Below are positions 21,539-32,677 of a stretch of 64,000 nt of DNA, in pieces. Where the stretch lies: contig JANFAH010000002.1 of assembly GCA_024663395.1 (NCBI GenBank), positions 3,906,001 to 3,970,000 of the forward strand, in the 5' to 3' direction. The stretch's first letter is position 1; every line of letters starts with the position of its first letter. Position numbers and translations under genes: made by a program. The DNA is from Pisolithus tinctorius. Its lineage: Eukaryota > Basidiomycota > Agaricomycetes > Boletales > Pisolithaceae. The notes beneath the pieces were generated by a model. The model ran no database searches. It was given only the letters and a program-made list of their open reading frames with translations, and was not told the DNA's origin.

Positions 21539-22597
21539 GGCTATCGATTGCGATGTGGGATTTGTGAACGTCTGCAGCAGTGAACTCAATACTAACCAGC
21601 CTTTTAAGCCCTCCCTTGGGCGCTTTGGCCACCAGCTGCTGTGCCGGGTATCTATGTAACTTGCATACTTGGTCAACTATGATGGCATTATCGCACAGTG
21701 CACTGCTCTGACAGCATCCGGATGCGGCCACGCCGCACGGTGGCAATTTCAGTTCGGGAGCAGATGGTATCTGCTCCCGACATCTGACCTTGAACCAGTT
21801 CAACTCCACTGCTCGTCACGGCCTTGCACCCTGTGCACGATCGATTCAATATCTGCTAGTAGGAAATACGAGCAATGTCATTGTACCACCGTGGCTGCGT
21901 ACGGAAGATGGAGGCTAAGTACACATGTAAACAGAGAAAAGAGCGTCCCTGATCAACAGCGACGCAGATATCAGAGTGACCGTGCCTAATTGGAGGGGCT
22001 ATTGCAAAGATTAATTATCCGCAGCACCGAGAGCCGAACAATAGGGGGACGGTATCACAGATACAAAGCGTGTATGTGAAATCAGACACAGGACGGAAGC
22101 GGATGTGTTTAAGAAGACCCGGCTCATGTGCCGGCCTCCTTCGTAATACTTGTAGTCGTGAAGGAGTGAACGAGGAAAACGTGTGTTGCGATATGATACG
22201 ACAAAACCCCCAAAATGAAGAAAAGAGTACCTACGCCAAGGTCAAACGACCTTGAGGTCTGGCAATGCATCAATTTGTGACTCACCGAAAGTAATGGCAT
22301 CGTCCTCTCGATTAGGACGTTAAGATCCCAAAAAGCAAATTCCAAACCCACTGAAGCACTAGCCTGACATTAACATTTCACGGTAGCACAGGGACAGGGG
22401 CAGAGACGCACCACGCATGAAAAGAAATTGATAGTATGTTCGAATAGAAAAGTTCTCGTCATTAATACGATCGATCGCCGAATCCTGGCGTAGTTGATGG
22501 AAGTTCCGAGCGTATGAATATGAATGGTCACGAAGTGCGCAAATGGAACATGGCAACATGGCAAGTAATCCGTAAGGAAGTCCTTCGCGCACAAATT
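21539..22597. other. Intergenic region with perfect palindrome
   Basis: No gene is supported. The region includes a 27-nt perfect inverted repeat at 21754-21780 (separate entry). Short open frames in both strands show no motif. Confidence 0.4.
21754..21780. repeat. Perfect 12-bp-stem hairpin
   Basis: TCGGGAGCAGAT pairs exactly with ATCTGCTCCCGA across a 3-nt GGT loop. It lies about 215 bp upstream of the start of the 351-aa gene. It could be a dimeric regulator site or an RNA hairpin. Confidence 0.8.
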
Positions 22598-23477
22598 TCA
22601 TAGAGTGGAAGCGGAGGCACTCACGGTTGGTGAGTTTATTAGTCCCTGCGATAGACCTGGGCACACAACACGCTTTACGGATTCCTCCGCAGCTGCATGA
22701 TCCGAGGATTCGCTATCCTGTAGCGGATCCCCGATATTGATCCCAGACCTGGATGCTCCGTGTGATAAGAGATTGGGCGATACAGCACGTTGTGGGGTTG
22801 CATCCGGGGAGCCCGTGACAGTGCGGGTAGCCAGTGAACTGTGCATCATAACTTCGCCGCCATCACTTTTATCACTTGATTCCTCAGACAGTTGAGAGTG
22901 AAGGCTAGCATTGAGGCGACTGCGCCTTTTCACTAGACCGGGTGGGACCGGCGGAACGCGAGTGTTCGCCGGATTGAGCTTGGGATGAGTTTTCATCCTC
23001 GAGAGCGGAGGGGACGACAACGGAAAGGATTTGGGAAAATGCGCTGGCCAATGAGGTAAATTCATGTGGTGAGAGTTCATGGCGGATGACAAGGGCATGA
23101 AGGGTTCGGTTGGAGAACCCTGGGTTTTGGGGAACGGGTATTCGAAACGCTGAGAGCCGATATCGAACGGTGTGCCTAAGATCTGCAGCCAGAACAAAAA
23201 AAAAGAGTGAGATGCACGACAAAGAGTGATGAGCCCGACAATTGATGAATGGTGCCACAACGCGAAGAATCACCGACCTCTCCAGAAGATGCAGACGAGA
23301 AACTGTGACCTGAATCTGAATGGGAAGAGCCTGGGATGGTATTGTAGGACTGGTCATGGCGAGTAAGAGAAAGGCGTACTGACCGCTGCGTGTAGGGTGA
23401 ACAGACTCGTCCATAGTCGTGACTGGGCGCCGTTGGGCCTGCTCTACAGCGAAGAGGTGGTCAGCAGAGGGTGACAT
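22598..23477 (-). CDS. Unrecognised Ser/Pro-rich protein
   Basis: Exons 23477-23384, 23330-23278 and 23182-22598 join in frame, giving about 243 aa from MSPSADHLFAVEQAQ. The protein is low in hydrophobic residues and rich in Ser and Pro (SGSSHSDSGHSF, LSSPPLSRMKTHP, HSQLSEESSDKSD), so it is probably disordered. No domain was recognised. The frame is open upstream to 23564 without an ATG, so the start may lie in an earlier exon. A GTGAGT donor near 22633 suggests that a further exon could replace the last residues. The supporting evidence is the consistent phase across two introns. Confidence 0.5.
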
Positions 23478-23740
23478 CCACTGGGTAGCAGCGTAGTAGC
23501 GTGCTGGCAGGAAAGAAATAGGCGAACCGGCCTCAATCTCATGGGGCCAGGCGCAAACCCGCAATCAGTTAAAGCAGCGCATCGGCCAAACGTGTTCGAT
23601 GTTCCTCAAAACAAAAACACTGCGACCGTTCCCGCCTGCATCTGCCAGTCCACGGTGTGATGATCTGTGAGTGATTGGACCTCATTAATTGTCTGTCATC
23701 TGAAGGCTGTGAGTAGGGAGGCCGATGGGCTTCAGCTTCA

Positions 23741-24760
23741 TTGACGAGTCTCGAGGTGCAATCGTGCTCTGAATGCACAGACGCCCATAACACTCGTGCC
23801 CTTCTTCGCATCAGACCCGATGTTCGACACGCCCCCTACGCGTTTACAGCGCAAGGCCGACTTCGGTCACAATGGAATGCCCACACCCATCCTGTGTACA
23901 ACAATGTGGCAGGCCCGCCTGACCCACGTTTGTGCCGCTTCCGACGCCGTGACAGCCTTTTACAAGTTTCCTGGCACTGCGGGGGGCTGTTCCCCCTGAA
24001 GCCTTTCACTTCCGCACTCTTCCCTGTGCTCGTTCGAACACTACGGCAAGCTCTGGTCTTGTCCGATCATCTAACCAGTGAGCCAGTGCTGCAGCAGCAG
24101 ATTGCGGGCGCCAATGCTCAGCGTACATCTTCCATTCCTCGCGGGACGGTATTGTCCGTCCGTCCCTTACCTCGCCCTTTATACTCGGTAACTGGGAATG
24201 AAGCTTCTTCGCATGTCGCTCAAATGTATCTTACAGCTTCGCCGCCCGGGTCTGATCACCTCGAATGGCCTGATTCTGTTCTACAATTGTCGTTTCGTTC
24301 CTCACGTGAAGTCATCTGCTGTCCGTCAGAGAACATGTCTATCAGAAGCTTGTTTCTAACCCAACGCTGCTTGCAGTCGATCGTTTCGTGGACGGCCTCC
24401 TGTATACCGACTATTTGCTGCAATGGCTGTTTTACATTCGAACGACTCCTGGTAGAATTTCAATAACCACAAATGAGCGATCGGCTCTGAGGCATGCCTA
24501 TCTTGATGGACACTCGTGTAATCTGAATCGGGACCTCGTGATAGAATGCATGGACGGTGGTAGCAAACCTTGATCAGCAGCCGCGAACGTCGTTGCCGAC
24601 CACACTGGCAAAGTCATTGCCATTGACACTGCTAATACCTACCATTTGGTTCTACTGGCGTCCATCGTGAATACACGAGGCATCAATCTTCTCCTCGAAC
24701 TTTGCGCATGCATACTCGTCTCCGACCTAGCGAATTAGGTCTAGAAGCCGAGCGCCTCTC
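23741..24760 (+). other. Weak coding potential, possible decayed gene
   Basis: Two or three plus-strand frames look partly protein-like but do not join cleanly: TPPTRLQRKADFGHN (about 23825), VDGLLYTDYLLQWLFYIRTT (about 24385-24450) and HTGKVIAIDTANTYHLVLLA (about 24600-24660). Intervening stops break each. I recognise no family. It is either a multi-exon gene whose exons I cannot resolve or a degenerate one. Confidence 0.3.
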
Positions 24761-25026
24761 AGGTTGCTGACAAACGGCACCTCTTCCATCCTACCACCTG
24801 ATCTTTGTTGTACATATGGTACATGATGTACACATCACCTGTTATACAATCCCAGCCCGACTTCCAGACCCACGATATCCGATCGTGATACGCAGTCAAT
24901 TCCCGCCGACGCTCGCATAGATCAATTCCGCAGCCCTAGGAGACCGTGGCTCTATAGAACAAGGGAAGTGTTTAGGATGTCTAGCATTTTTGTTAAAAGG
25001 GCACGAGCAATGTCGACCGGATATAC
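24761..25026. other. 3' flank of CYP-1
   Basis: No gene. The block just downstream of the CYP-1 stop recurs downstream of the other array members (for example GCAGCCCTAGG followed by a CTATAGAACAA-like string near 24930-24965 and 32575-32605), marking the edge of the duplicated unit. Confidence 0.5.
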
Positions 25027-27077
25027 TCACGAAGCTAACCCTGCCATTATGAACTCAGGAGTAAAGTCGACTTCGTGGCCAGCTTCGTTCCTGGCCTTCC
25101 CAATGCGTAGGGTGGCGAGGATAGATACTGCTGCTACCCAAAAACTTTGGTCTCCGATATGCCTGCCTGGGCAGATGCGACTACGAATTGCTCAACGCTG
25201 TTACCGTCCGTCATATACAAACACCAAACCCACCGACCGTAGCCAAAAAGCGGGTAATTTGTACCTTCAGCAAGTGTCCCGCTGGCAGTTAGGTGCCTTC
25301 TAGGGTTGAATGCGGTGGGATTTGGGTACCGTTTTTCATTCCGGGTTATCGCCCTGGTCACAGAAATTGAAGTTTATTGAACCAAAAAAAAAACGGTTCC
25401 ATACCAAAAATTCGTCATCACAATCACACCTATATGAAGTCGAGTGAGATGCAGCGTGGCTATGGAGCGATATAACTTGCCCTTTGGGATATGCATGCCG
25501 TTAAAAACGTCGGCTGTCGTTGTCATATGTGGAAGTGGCACTGGACGGGTGCCCGTGAGGCCTTTTTCCGCCCGACTTGGTGAAGTGACTCACATAAGGG
25601 ATTGATGGGATGCCATCGCAGGGTCTCTATAAGTACAGCCTCGACGTAAGGAAGGTTCTCTCTATCCCCGAACTCGGGCAAACGGGCGTCTCCAACCACT
25701 CGATCGATTTCTTCTTGAGCTTCGGTTTGCACCTCTGGATTTAACACCATAGCAAGAAGGAAGATGAGGAGTGCGGATGATGTCTGCGCTGGTGGGTTAG
25801 AGGTGGCAATGTAAACTACATAAACTTACTGTTTCTGCTCCACCTGTGTTCGAAAGTGAGTTGTATGTTGCGGATAGAGCATACGAAACTCAGCTCACCA
25901 AGGAACACAGTGGCTGCCACTCCTTTGATTAATTCATCCTTAGAGGAAGCAAACTCCTTCCCAATTTCCATCTCGAATAAGTCACCCACAATTGACGTCG
26001 TTGGCGTGCCAGCCACCTGCGGAATATTAAGACTTTGATGTTTGAATTCACGTAGCTCGTGCAAAACTTGCCGTTCTATCCTGCACATACTTTACAGGAT
26101 CGTCTAGCACCGTCCTCGCAAGAGCGCGACTCTCCGCTGCCCGTTTTTTGATCCGTCCGCCAGGGAGCCACGATGGGATGTATGCCACTGAAATGGCATT
26201 GTTTGCGCTGATCTCCGACGTCGTTAAAATGGACTCACAGAGTGGGATAGCGTTAAGTAACATGGCACGTTCTGCAGTCAATATATTTGTGATTAGTTCC
26301 ACTAGATGTGCGACATTGGTCACAAAAGGGTCGTCCTTGGAAGCAACATCATATCCGTAAGTGATTGCCATGATTATCGCAGCAGATAACCTGGAAGATC
26401 GTCAGAACATACGGGGTCTGCAGATCAGCACTACGTACGTAGCGACGTGCTTTGGATAGTCGTGCGGTGTGGAGAGCAAGTTCACAAGGAACTGATGCAC
26501 CTTTTCCATCTGCACGACTTGGTATTTCTTGGAGGTTTGCTTACTAAAGGCGACGTTGAACATCTTTCGATGTAGCCTCCATTTGTCACCGTACGGGAGA
26601 AGGCCTGTATTGAAATCTAGTCCGAATCTGGGATCCGGTGGAATCATGCGGTTAATGTGCAGTAAATGGTGGATGATTACAATTGACTCTCACAGCTCAT
26701 TTGCTAATAGATATGGGCGATCAGAGTAGATTGACGACCGTTTCACCATCAGTTCATGAAATATTTCCTCGTCGTTGATGATAATAAATTCGTAGCCCAA
26801 TATGGTACAGTATGAGATTCCACCTGTGGGATACACAATGAGAAGCATACTAAATATATGCCGACCGAGATCACGTACCATAGCGCTTCCCCCATTGTTC
26901 GTACGTTGTCCACGGTGCAGAAATGTCTATATCAAGAACATTCCCTACGAAGGGAAGACCCCTTGGACCTGGAGGGAGCGGAAGACCATTCCTGAGAGCT
27001 CTTTTTCTCCGTTTGCTGATGGCAAACATGAGACAATTCGCCATGGCGAAAAAAGCGACAACCTGTAGAGCGTGCAT
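25027..27077 (-). CDS. Cytochrome P450 CYP-1, apparently intact, 488 aa
   Basis: Twelve exons can be joined in phase: 27077-26879, 26823-26694, 26627-26439, 26390-26239, 26187-26072, 26016-25899, 25843-25830, 25783-25594, 25540-25481, 25429-25405, 25353-25234 and 25180-25027. The product is a microsomal heme monooxygenase with an N-terminal membrane anchor (VVAFFAMANCLMFAI), the proline hinge [11 protein letters not shown], the I-helix GGAETT, the K-helix ETLR and the heme loop FGYGRRICPG with the ligand Cys. The 14-nt seventh exon encodes part of the I-helix motif. Two introns start with GC. The substrate is unknown. The family resembles Agaricomycete P450s often labelled O-methylsterigmatocystin oxidoreductase-like, but I cannot give a CYP number. 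It is the first of four tandem paralogs. Confidence 0.85.
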
Positions 27078-27123
27078 TTCAACGTTGTGGTGATCGTGCG
27101 TGGAGGGAGGGGTATATATGCGA

Positions 27124-27137
27124 GTTTTAAATCTCAG
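27124..27137 (-). promoter_or_regulatory. Shared P450 upstream box, CYP-1
   Basis: On the minus strand CTGAGATTTAAAAC lies 47 bp upstream of the CYP-1 ATG. A matching box occurs 46-60 bp upstream of CYP-2, CYP-3, CYP-4 and CYP-6. A TATATA run is also present at 27113-27119. Confidence 0.5.
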
Positions 27138-27224
27138 TCAGCGCTCAATCACTTCCCTGTGGGGAGAACACATTGAGGGGATATTGATGTGGGATGGACA
27201 GTCGTATCGGGTATCATCATGAGC

Positions 27225-27450
27225 GGCGTCCACATGCCAGTAGAGTCTCAGATTGGGAGCGGGTACCATCAACCACCGTCAAGTGATTGGGAGGATCGCC
27301 ACTGAAGTACTGAACCTGATTGAGGGTCGTGGACCTACATATCAAGCCTAAACTCGCCACCGAGGTAAGTTAGTACGTTACGCCAGTTTCCAGATGAACT
27401 CGGCTCTTCTGAAAGGCTTGACGATTGTTTTCCCACGAGATGCGGTTGTC
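27225..27450 (+). repeat. Diverged copy of the dispersed P450-flank block
   Basis: CTGATTGAGGGTCGTGGACC and CCAGATGAACTCGGCTCTTC resemble parts of 16830-17090 and of the minus strand at 53480-53790. Similarity is lower than between those two. Confidence 0.45.
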
Positions 27451-28658
27451 TTACCTGAACTCCATGTAGCCCCTCGAGGCCTCTCACCTCCTGTTGCTTT
27501 CCGTCTATGGGCTGACAAGGCGCTGTACTTCACCCAGTGTTCGGATTTTTTGTAAAACCACAACAACTCGATGATCGTCGGTCTAATTTTTGGGAAAGAA
27601 GATCATGCCCTGGGCTAAACTCCATAAAATTCGAGACGAAAAAATGATGGGAAAGACGGTGTGAATGATGAGGATGAAACCCGTAGGTCTGGTTTCACCT
27701 AGTATTTCCGGAGGGTGTCACACAAAAAGCTCGGCAGCCGTGAAAACTCAGCGGCATCGCGGTGCCACTGAGTTCTTCATCCTGGGTAGTCTAGTCGATG
27801 TACTGACCCTTGGAGTCTCAGAAGAATACCTGCACCGTCACGGTAAGATCACATTAGTCCTGTGGCATAGTGCAGTGGCGGGAACTAATCCACTTTGTGC
27901 TAGTACACTCTGAATTAATACACGCCGATCGCCGTGCTTTCGGTCTTGAGGCTTGACAGCCCATAGATGGCCTTTACATTGCGCACGAAATTTGGCTACT
28001 TCATGCCTAGCTCCTAACCGAGCGCCACAATTACTAACTGATCACGGAGCACTGGCTGGCATTCTCACCGATCGTTTGCCTCTGAACGGCATGTCTCACA
28101 CATCGGCGAATTCAAGAGGCCGTTCGATAAGATGGCCAGTGAAGGCTTGATCGTCACCCAAAACCAGAAAGTGTGATTCGACTTAGATCAAGCAAGTGCA
28201 CGAAAGGTGGTTCGTGAGATTGAATTCTACAATTTTCTTGGATGCCGAGTTGACTAAGCCTGCAATCGTAAAGGACTATCAAGCATCTCGACTCGATGAT
28301 TCGTTCAGAACCTGAATCATTTGTTACGAGGATTCCTCCAACAGAGCGGAGAAAAGAGTTTAACAGCACTGGTTTTATTCTACACTCCTTTTTGTCGCTT
28401 TAGTGGGCGTATTGCTGAAAAGGCAAATGATCTAATCAGCCTGTTCTACACTCCTGATCTTTGGTACATCTTTGGTACATAAACTGACGTAGTACACGAG
28501 CCCAACATGCCCGATCGCGATACGCAGTTACTTTGCGCTAGTGCTCGCATAGATTATTTCCACAGCCCTTGAGGACCTTGCCTCTATAAAACAAGGGAAG
28601 GGTTGAGGACGTCTAACATTTCGCTCAGAAGGGTACAAATAATATCGACGGGAGACAC
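27451..28658. other. P450 intergenic unit between CYP-1 and CYP-2
   Basis: No gene is supported. The part at 27940-28400 is similar to 31930-32400, which lies between CYP-2 and CYP-3, so the spacer was duplicated with the genes. Confidence 0.5.
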
Positions 28659-30707
28659 TCACGAAGTTATCCCTGTTGTGAACTCAGGAGTAAAGTCGAC
28701 TTCGTGACCAGATTCGTTCCTAGCTTTCCCAATGCGTAGGGCGGCAAGAATAGATACCATTGCTGCCCAAAGACTCTGGTCTCCGACACACTTGCCAGGG
28801 CGGATGCGACTGCGAATTCCACCTGCACTCAGTGCTGTTACTGCCCATCATTTGAAAACACCAAGCTCACCGACCAAGTCCGAAATACGGGGAGGCCGTG
28901 CCTTCAGCAAGCGTTCCGCCAGTGGTCAGCTGCCTTTCAAGGATGAAGGAAGCAGGATTTGGGTAACGCACTTCATTCTGGGTCATCGCCCTTGGTCACA
29001 GGAATGAAAGAAATTTATTAAATCAGCAAATCTACGCAATACCAAATATTCACGAGTACAGTTGCACATGATTGAAGTTGAGTGAGATGCAGTGTGGCTA
29101 AGGAGCGTCATAACTTGCCCTTTGGGATATACATACCGCGAAACAAGTCGGCGGTCGTTGTCATATGTGGAAGCACTGCGCGACGGATGTCGATGAGGCT
29201 ATTTACGCCTGACTTAGTGAAGTGACTCACTCAAGGGGAGAACGGGGTGCCATCGCAGGGTCTCTAAAAGTATAGCCTCAATGTAAGGAAGATTCTCCCT
29301 ATCCCTAAACTAGGGCAGACGGGTATCTCCAACCACGCGATCGGTTTATTCCTGAGCTCTGACCTGCGTCTCCGGATGTAACACCATAGCAAGGAGGAAG
29401 ATTAGGAGTGTGGGTGGTGTCTGCGTCGGACTTAGTAGTGGCAGAATAAGAATACATAAACTTACCGCTTCTGCTCCGGCTGTATCGGAAAATGATTTGC
29501 ATGTTACGGGTAGAACATGCGAGACTCAACTCACCAAGGAATACAGTGGCTGCTACTGCCCTGACAGCTTCGCCCTTGGAGACTGTCAAGTCCTTTCCAG
29601 TTTCCATCTCGAATGAGTCACCCACAAAAGATGTCGTTGCCGTACCAGCGACCTGCAAGATGTCAAGTCTTCAATATCCGAATTCACGAAGCTCTTGCAG
29701 AACTTGCCATTCTAACCTGCACATACTTTACAGGATCGTCCAGTACCACTCGTGCAACGGCGCGGCACTCCTCTGCCTGCTTTTTGAACTCTCCGCCGGG
29801 AAGCCAAGGTGGGATGTACTTCACTGGAATAACATTGATCTTCCCCGCGAAGAAGGCGTAAAAAAGCACACACAGAGGGGAATAGTATCAAGTAAAGTTG
29901 CACGTTCCGAAGTCAGTGCGTTTATGATCAGTTCCGCTAATGTCCGATGTTGGTCACAAAAGGGTCGTCCTTTGAAGGAACTTCATATCCATAAGTGATT
30001 GTCATGATGCTTGCAGGAGACAACCTAAAAGATTGTCAATCTACGCGGGATCTGCGAGTCAGGACTACGTACGTGATAAAGTGGTTTTCATAGTCGAGTG
30101 GTGTGGAGAGCAGATTCCTGGTGATTGCACCTTCTCCATCTGCACGCCTTCGTACTTCTTGGAGGTTTGCTTATTAAATGCGAAGTTGAGCATCTTTAGA
30201 TGTAACTTCCATTCATCGCCGTACGGGAGAGAGCTGGTGGCGAAATCCACTCCGAATCTAGGAACCGATAAAATCATGTGGTTAATATGTAGCAGATGGT
30301 GGATGATTGCGATATGTTCTCACAGCTGGTTCATCCATGACTATGGGTGATCAGGGTAGATCAATGACCGTTTTACCATCCGTTCATGAGCTATTTCCTC
30401 ATTATTGATGATAACACATTCGTGGCCAAGCAGGGTAGAATATAAGATCCCACCTACAAAACACGCCGTGGGATGAATGATAAAGATATACTAGCAAAAA
30501 TCACGTACCATACCGCTTCCCCCATCGTTCGTACGTTGTCCGCGGTGCAGAGATGTCTATATCAAGAACACTTCCTACAAGGGGAAGACCCCTTGGACCG
30601 GGCGGAAGTGAAAGATCATTTCTGAGAGCTTTTCTCCTCCATCTGTTGATGGAAAACACAAGATAAGTTATCAACAGAAAAAACGCGACGACCTTTGCAG
30701 CGTGCAT
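28659..30707 (-). pseudogene. Cytochrome P450 CYP-2, pseudogene
   Basis: It has the same exon order as CYP-1, from MHAAKVVAFFLLITYLVF and [12 protein letters not shown] to the last exon. It carries several lesions: TAG at 30341-30343 in exon 2, a small deletion shifting the frame after QMEKV in exon 3 (about 30130), and stops in the exon with the K-helix region (AQE then TAA, and RLP then TAG). The heme loop reads RIRPGKCVGDQ, so the ligand Cys is replaced by Arg at 28800-28802. Any one of these would abolish activity. Confidence 0.9.
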
Positions 30708-32677
30708 TTCGAAGTATGGTGATAGGCTGTGGGAGATGAGGGGGGTCCGCATGCTGAGAGTGCGTTTTAAATCTCAGATACAGCACTTAGTGTCAGTGTC
30801 CGCAGTAGGCACTTAAATCGATGTAGGATGGGTAGCCAGGTCGTTTCGTGCTATTCCATGTCTGGCTTCCACGGTTGAATACCATCCCCGACGGGCCTAA
30901 GTTCTTGACCCTTACTGCAGAAGCTTAGCACTGCTTTTATGTAATCGGAGTTACTTCGAGTGGGAAAAGTGCAAATTTACTGTTGGGCCGGCCCGTCCTC
31001 GGGACAAGGGTGCTACAGTTTGCCTCAAGCACTTTCCAGTACACTACGAGTCGCGGTGGCACTTACTGCAGTAGCAGGGGAATTGTAAGAAGATCGTCCA
31101 TTATCACGTCCAAACGAACCCTCATCAGTTTGCCATGTTCTTCTGATGAGTACTATTGCTGTTGTGGCTCGTACTGACCGATCGTCTTCAGGAATGTTTC
31201 TAAGATACCCAATTTCCACCCTGCCTCTGAGAGACTAGATCTTTGAGTGAAATTCGAATCCAACGACTTGGAGTGGACATGTGTAGGGGGACTCGTGACT
31301 GAAACCTATCTAAACCTTCTGCCGTTCCCTCGCAGATCAGACGGTAACCATATGACAGGTCATCGCACTCATTTGGTCGCTTTCTTGCATTCTTTTCGCA
31401 TTCGTGGTTAGAAAAGTTATGTACTGACTTCACTCCTCTCCAACATAGCCAATTGGATTGGATCTTGAAGCCGACCGCTTTCCGGCGTTTTTTTTTGAGT
31501 CTGGCTTACCATTGCAATATTTACAGAGCTTTCGAACTCGAGACCTTCGATCCGCGTTACAGAATTGGTATCGTCAAACGGCAGGGAAGACATCTCGCTG
31601 TTACCGCAAAATTCCCTGAATCACGACGCCATGGTATCAAATAGTAAGGTTAGTGGGTTTCATCGACTATGGTTATTTCTCGCAGGCCAAAAATAGCGCA
31701 ATGGTTGTTCAGCGGCTCGCCCAACTTCACCTGTTCATTTGAGGTGCACCTGCTAAATCATTCATTTCGCACACCGCTTTATGCCAACCACTATTGGGTG
31801 CGACATTGCTACGGTAATAGTCCCGTGGTTTAGTGCGGTGAAGGAAACTAATCCATTTTGTGTTAGTGCACTCATACATGTTGGATGCCTTATATACGCA
31901 TGGCCTGATCGACGGTTGCAACCTTGGCAGCCCGTATTGAATAAAATGACCGTCACCCTAATCGAGCATCACGACTACCAACTGATCCCGGAGTACTGGT
32001 TGGCGTTCTCACCGATCGTTTTCCCCGCGGTGCAGTGCACAGCCTGTACCACGGTCTATCACCTGCTGAATGGCATGTTTTACGCTTCGGTGGGCCCGAA
32101 AGGCCATTCGATAAAATGGCCAGTGAAGTCTTGACCGTCACCCAAAATTGGAAAGTGCGATTCGACTTGGGCTAAGCGAATTGCACGAAGGGTGGTCCGC
32201 GAGATAGGATTCTGCAATTCTCTTGGATGCCGAGTTGACTAAGCTTGCAAACATGAAGGACCGCATGCCCTGGGTTTAGCAAATTTCCATAACTAAGGCG
32301 GTCATAGAAAGAGTTTGGCAGCTCCGGTTCAATTCTATCCTACACTGCATATCACGGGGGGTTCCTCCGATACAGCCAAGAATGTTCAACGGCACTGGTT
32401 CTATCCTACGCTCCATTTCTGTTTTAGGGGCTATCGCTAAAAACCGCAAATGATCTTAGATGGTACATCACGTAGGTACACATTGCTTGTTATACAATCA
32501 ACCAAACTGCCAGGCACAAGATATCCAATTGCTAGATGCAGTCAATTCGCACTGATGCTAGCATAGATCAATTCTGCAGCCCTAGGCGACCGTGCCTCTA
32601 TAGAACAACGGAAGGGTTTGGGATGTCTAGTATTTCTGTTAAAAGGGCACGAGTTATGTCAATGGGATGTACTATAC
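30708..32677. other. P450 intergenic unit between CYP-2 and CYP-3
   Basis: No gene. It contains the shared upstream box (30764-30777). The block at 31000-31620 recurs at 35560-36150 and in part at 39420-39780. The block at 31930-32400 recurs after CYP-1 and, inverted, near 52.1-52.4 kb. These are flanks amplified with the P450s. Confidence 0.6.

Noticed and set aside
22359..22664. 101-codon minus-strand frame as the next exon of the Ser/Pro-rich gene
   Set aside because: A donor-like GTGAGT precedes it, but no acceptor joining it in frame was convincing.
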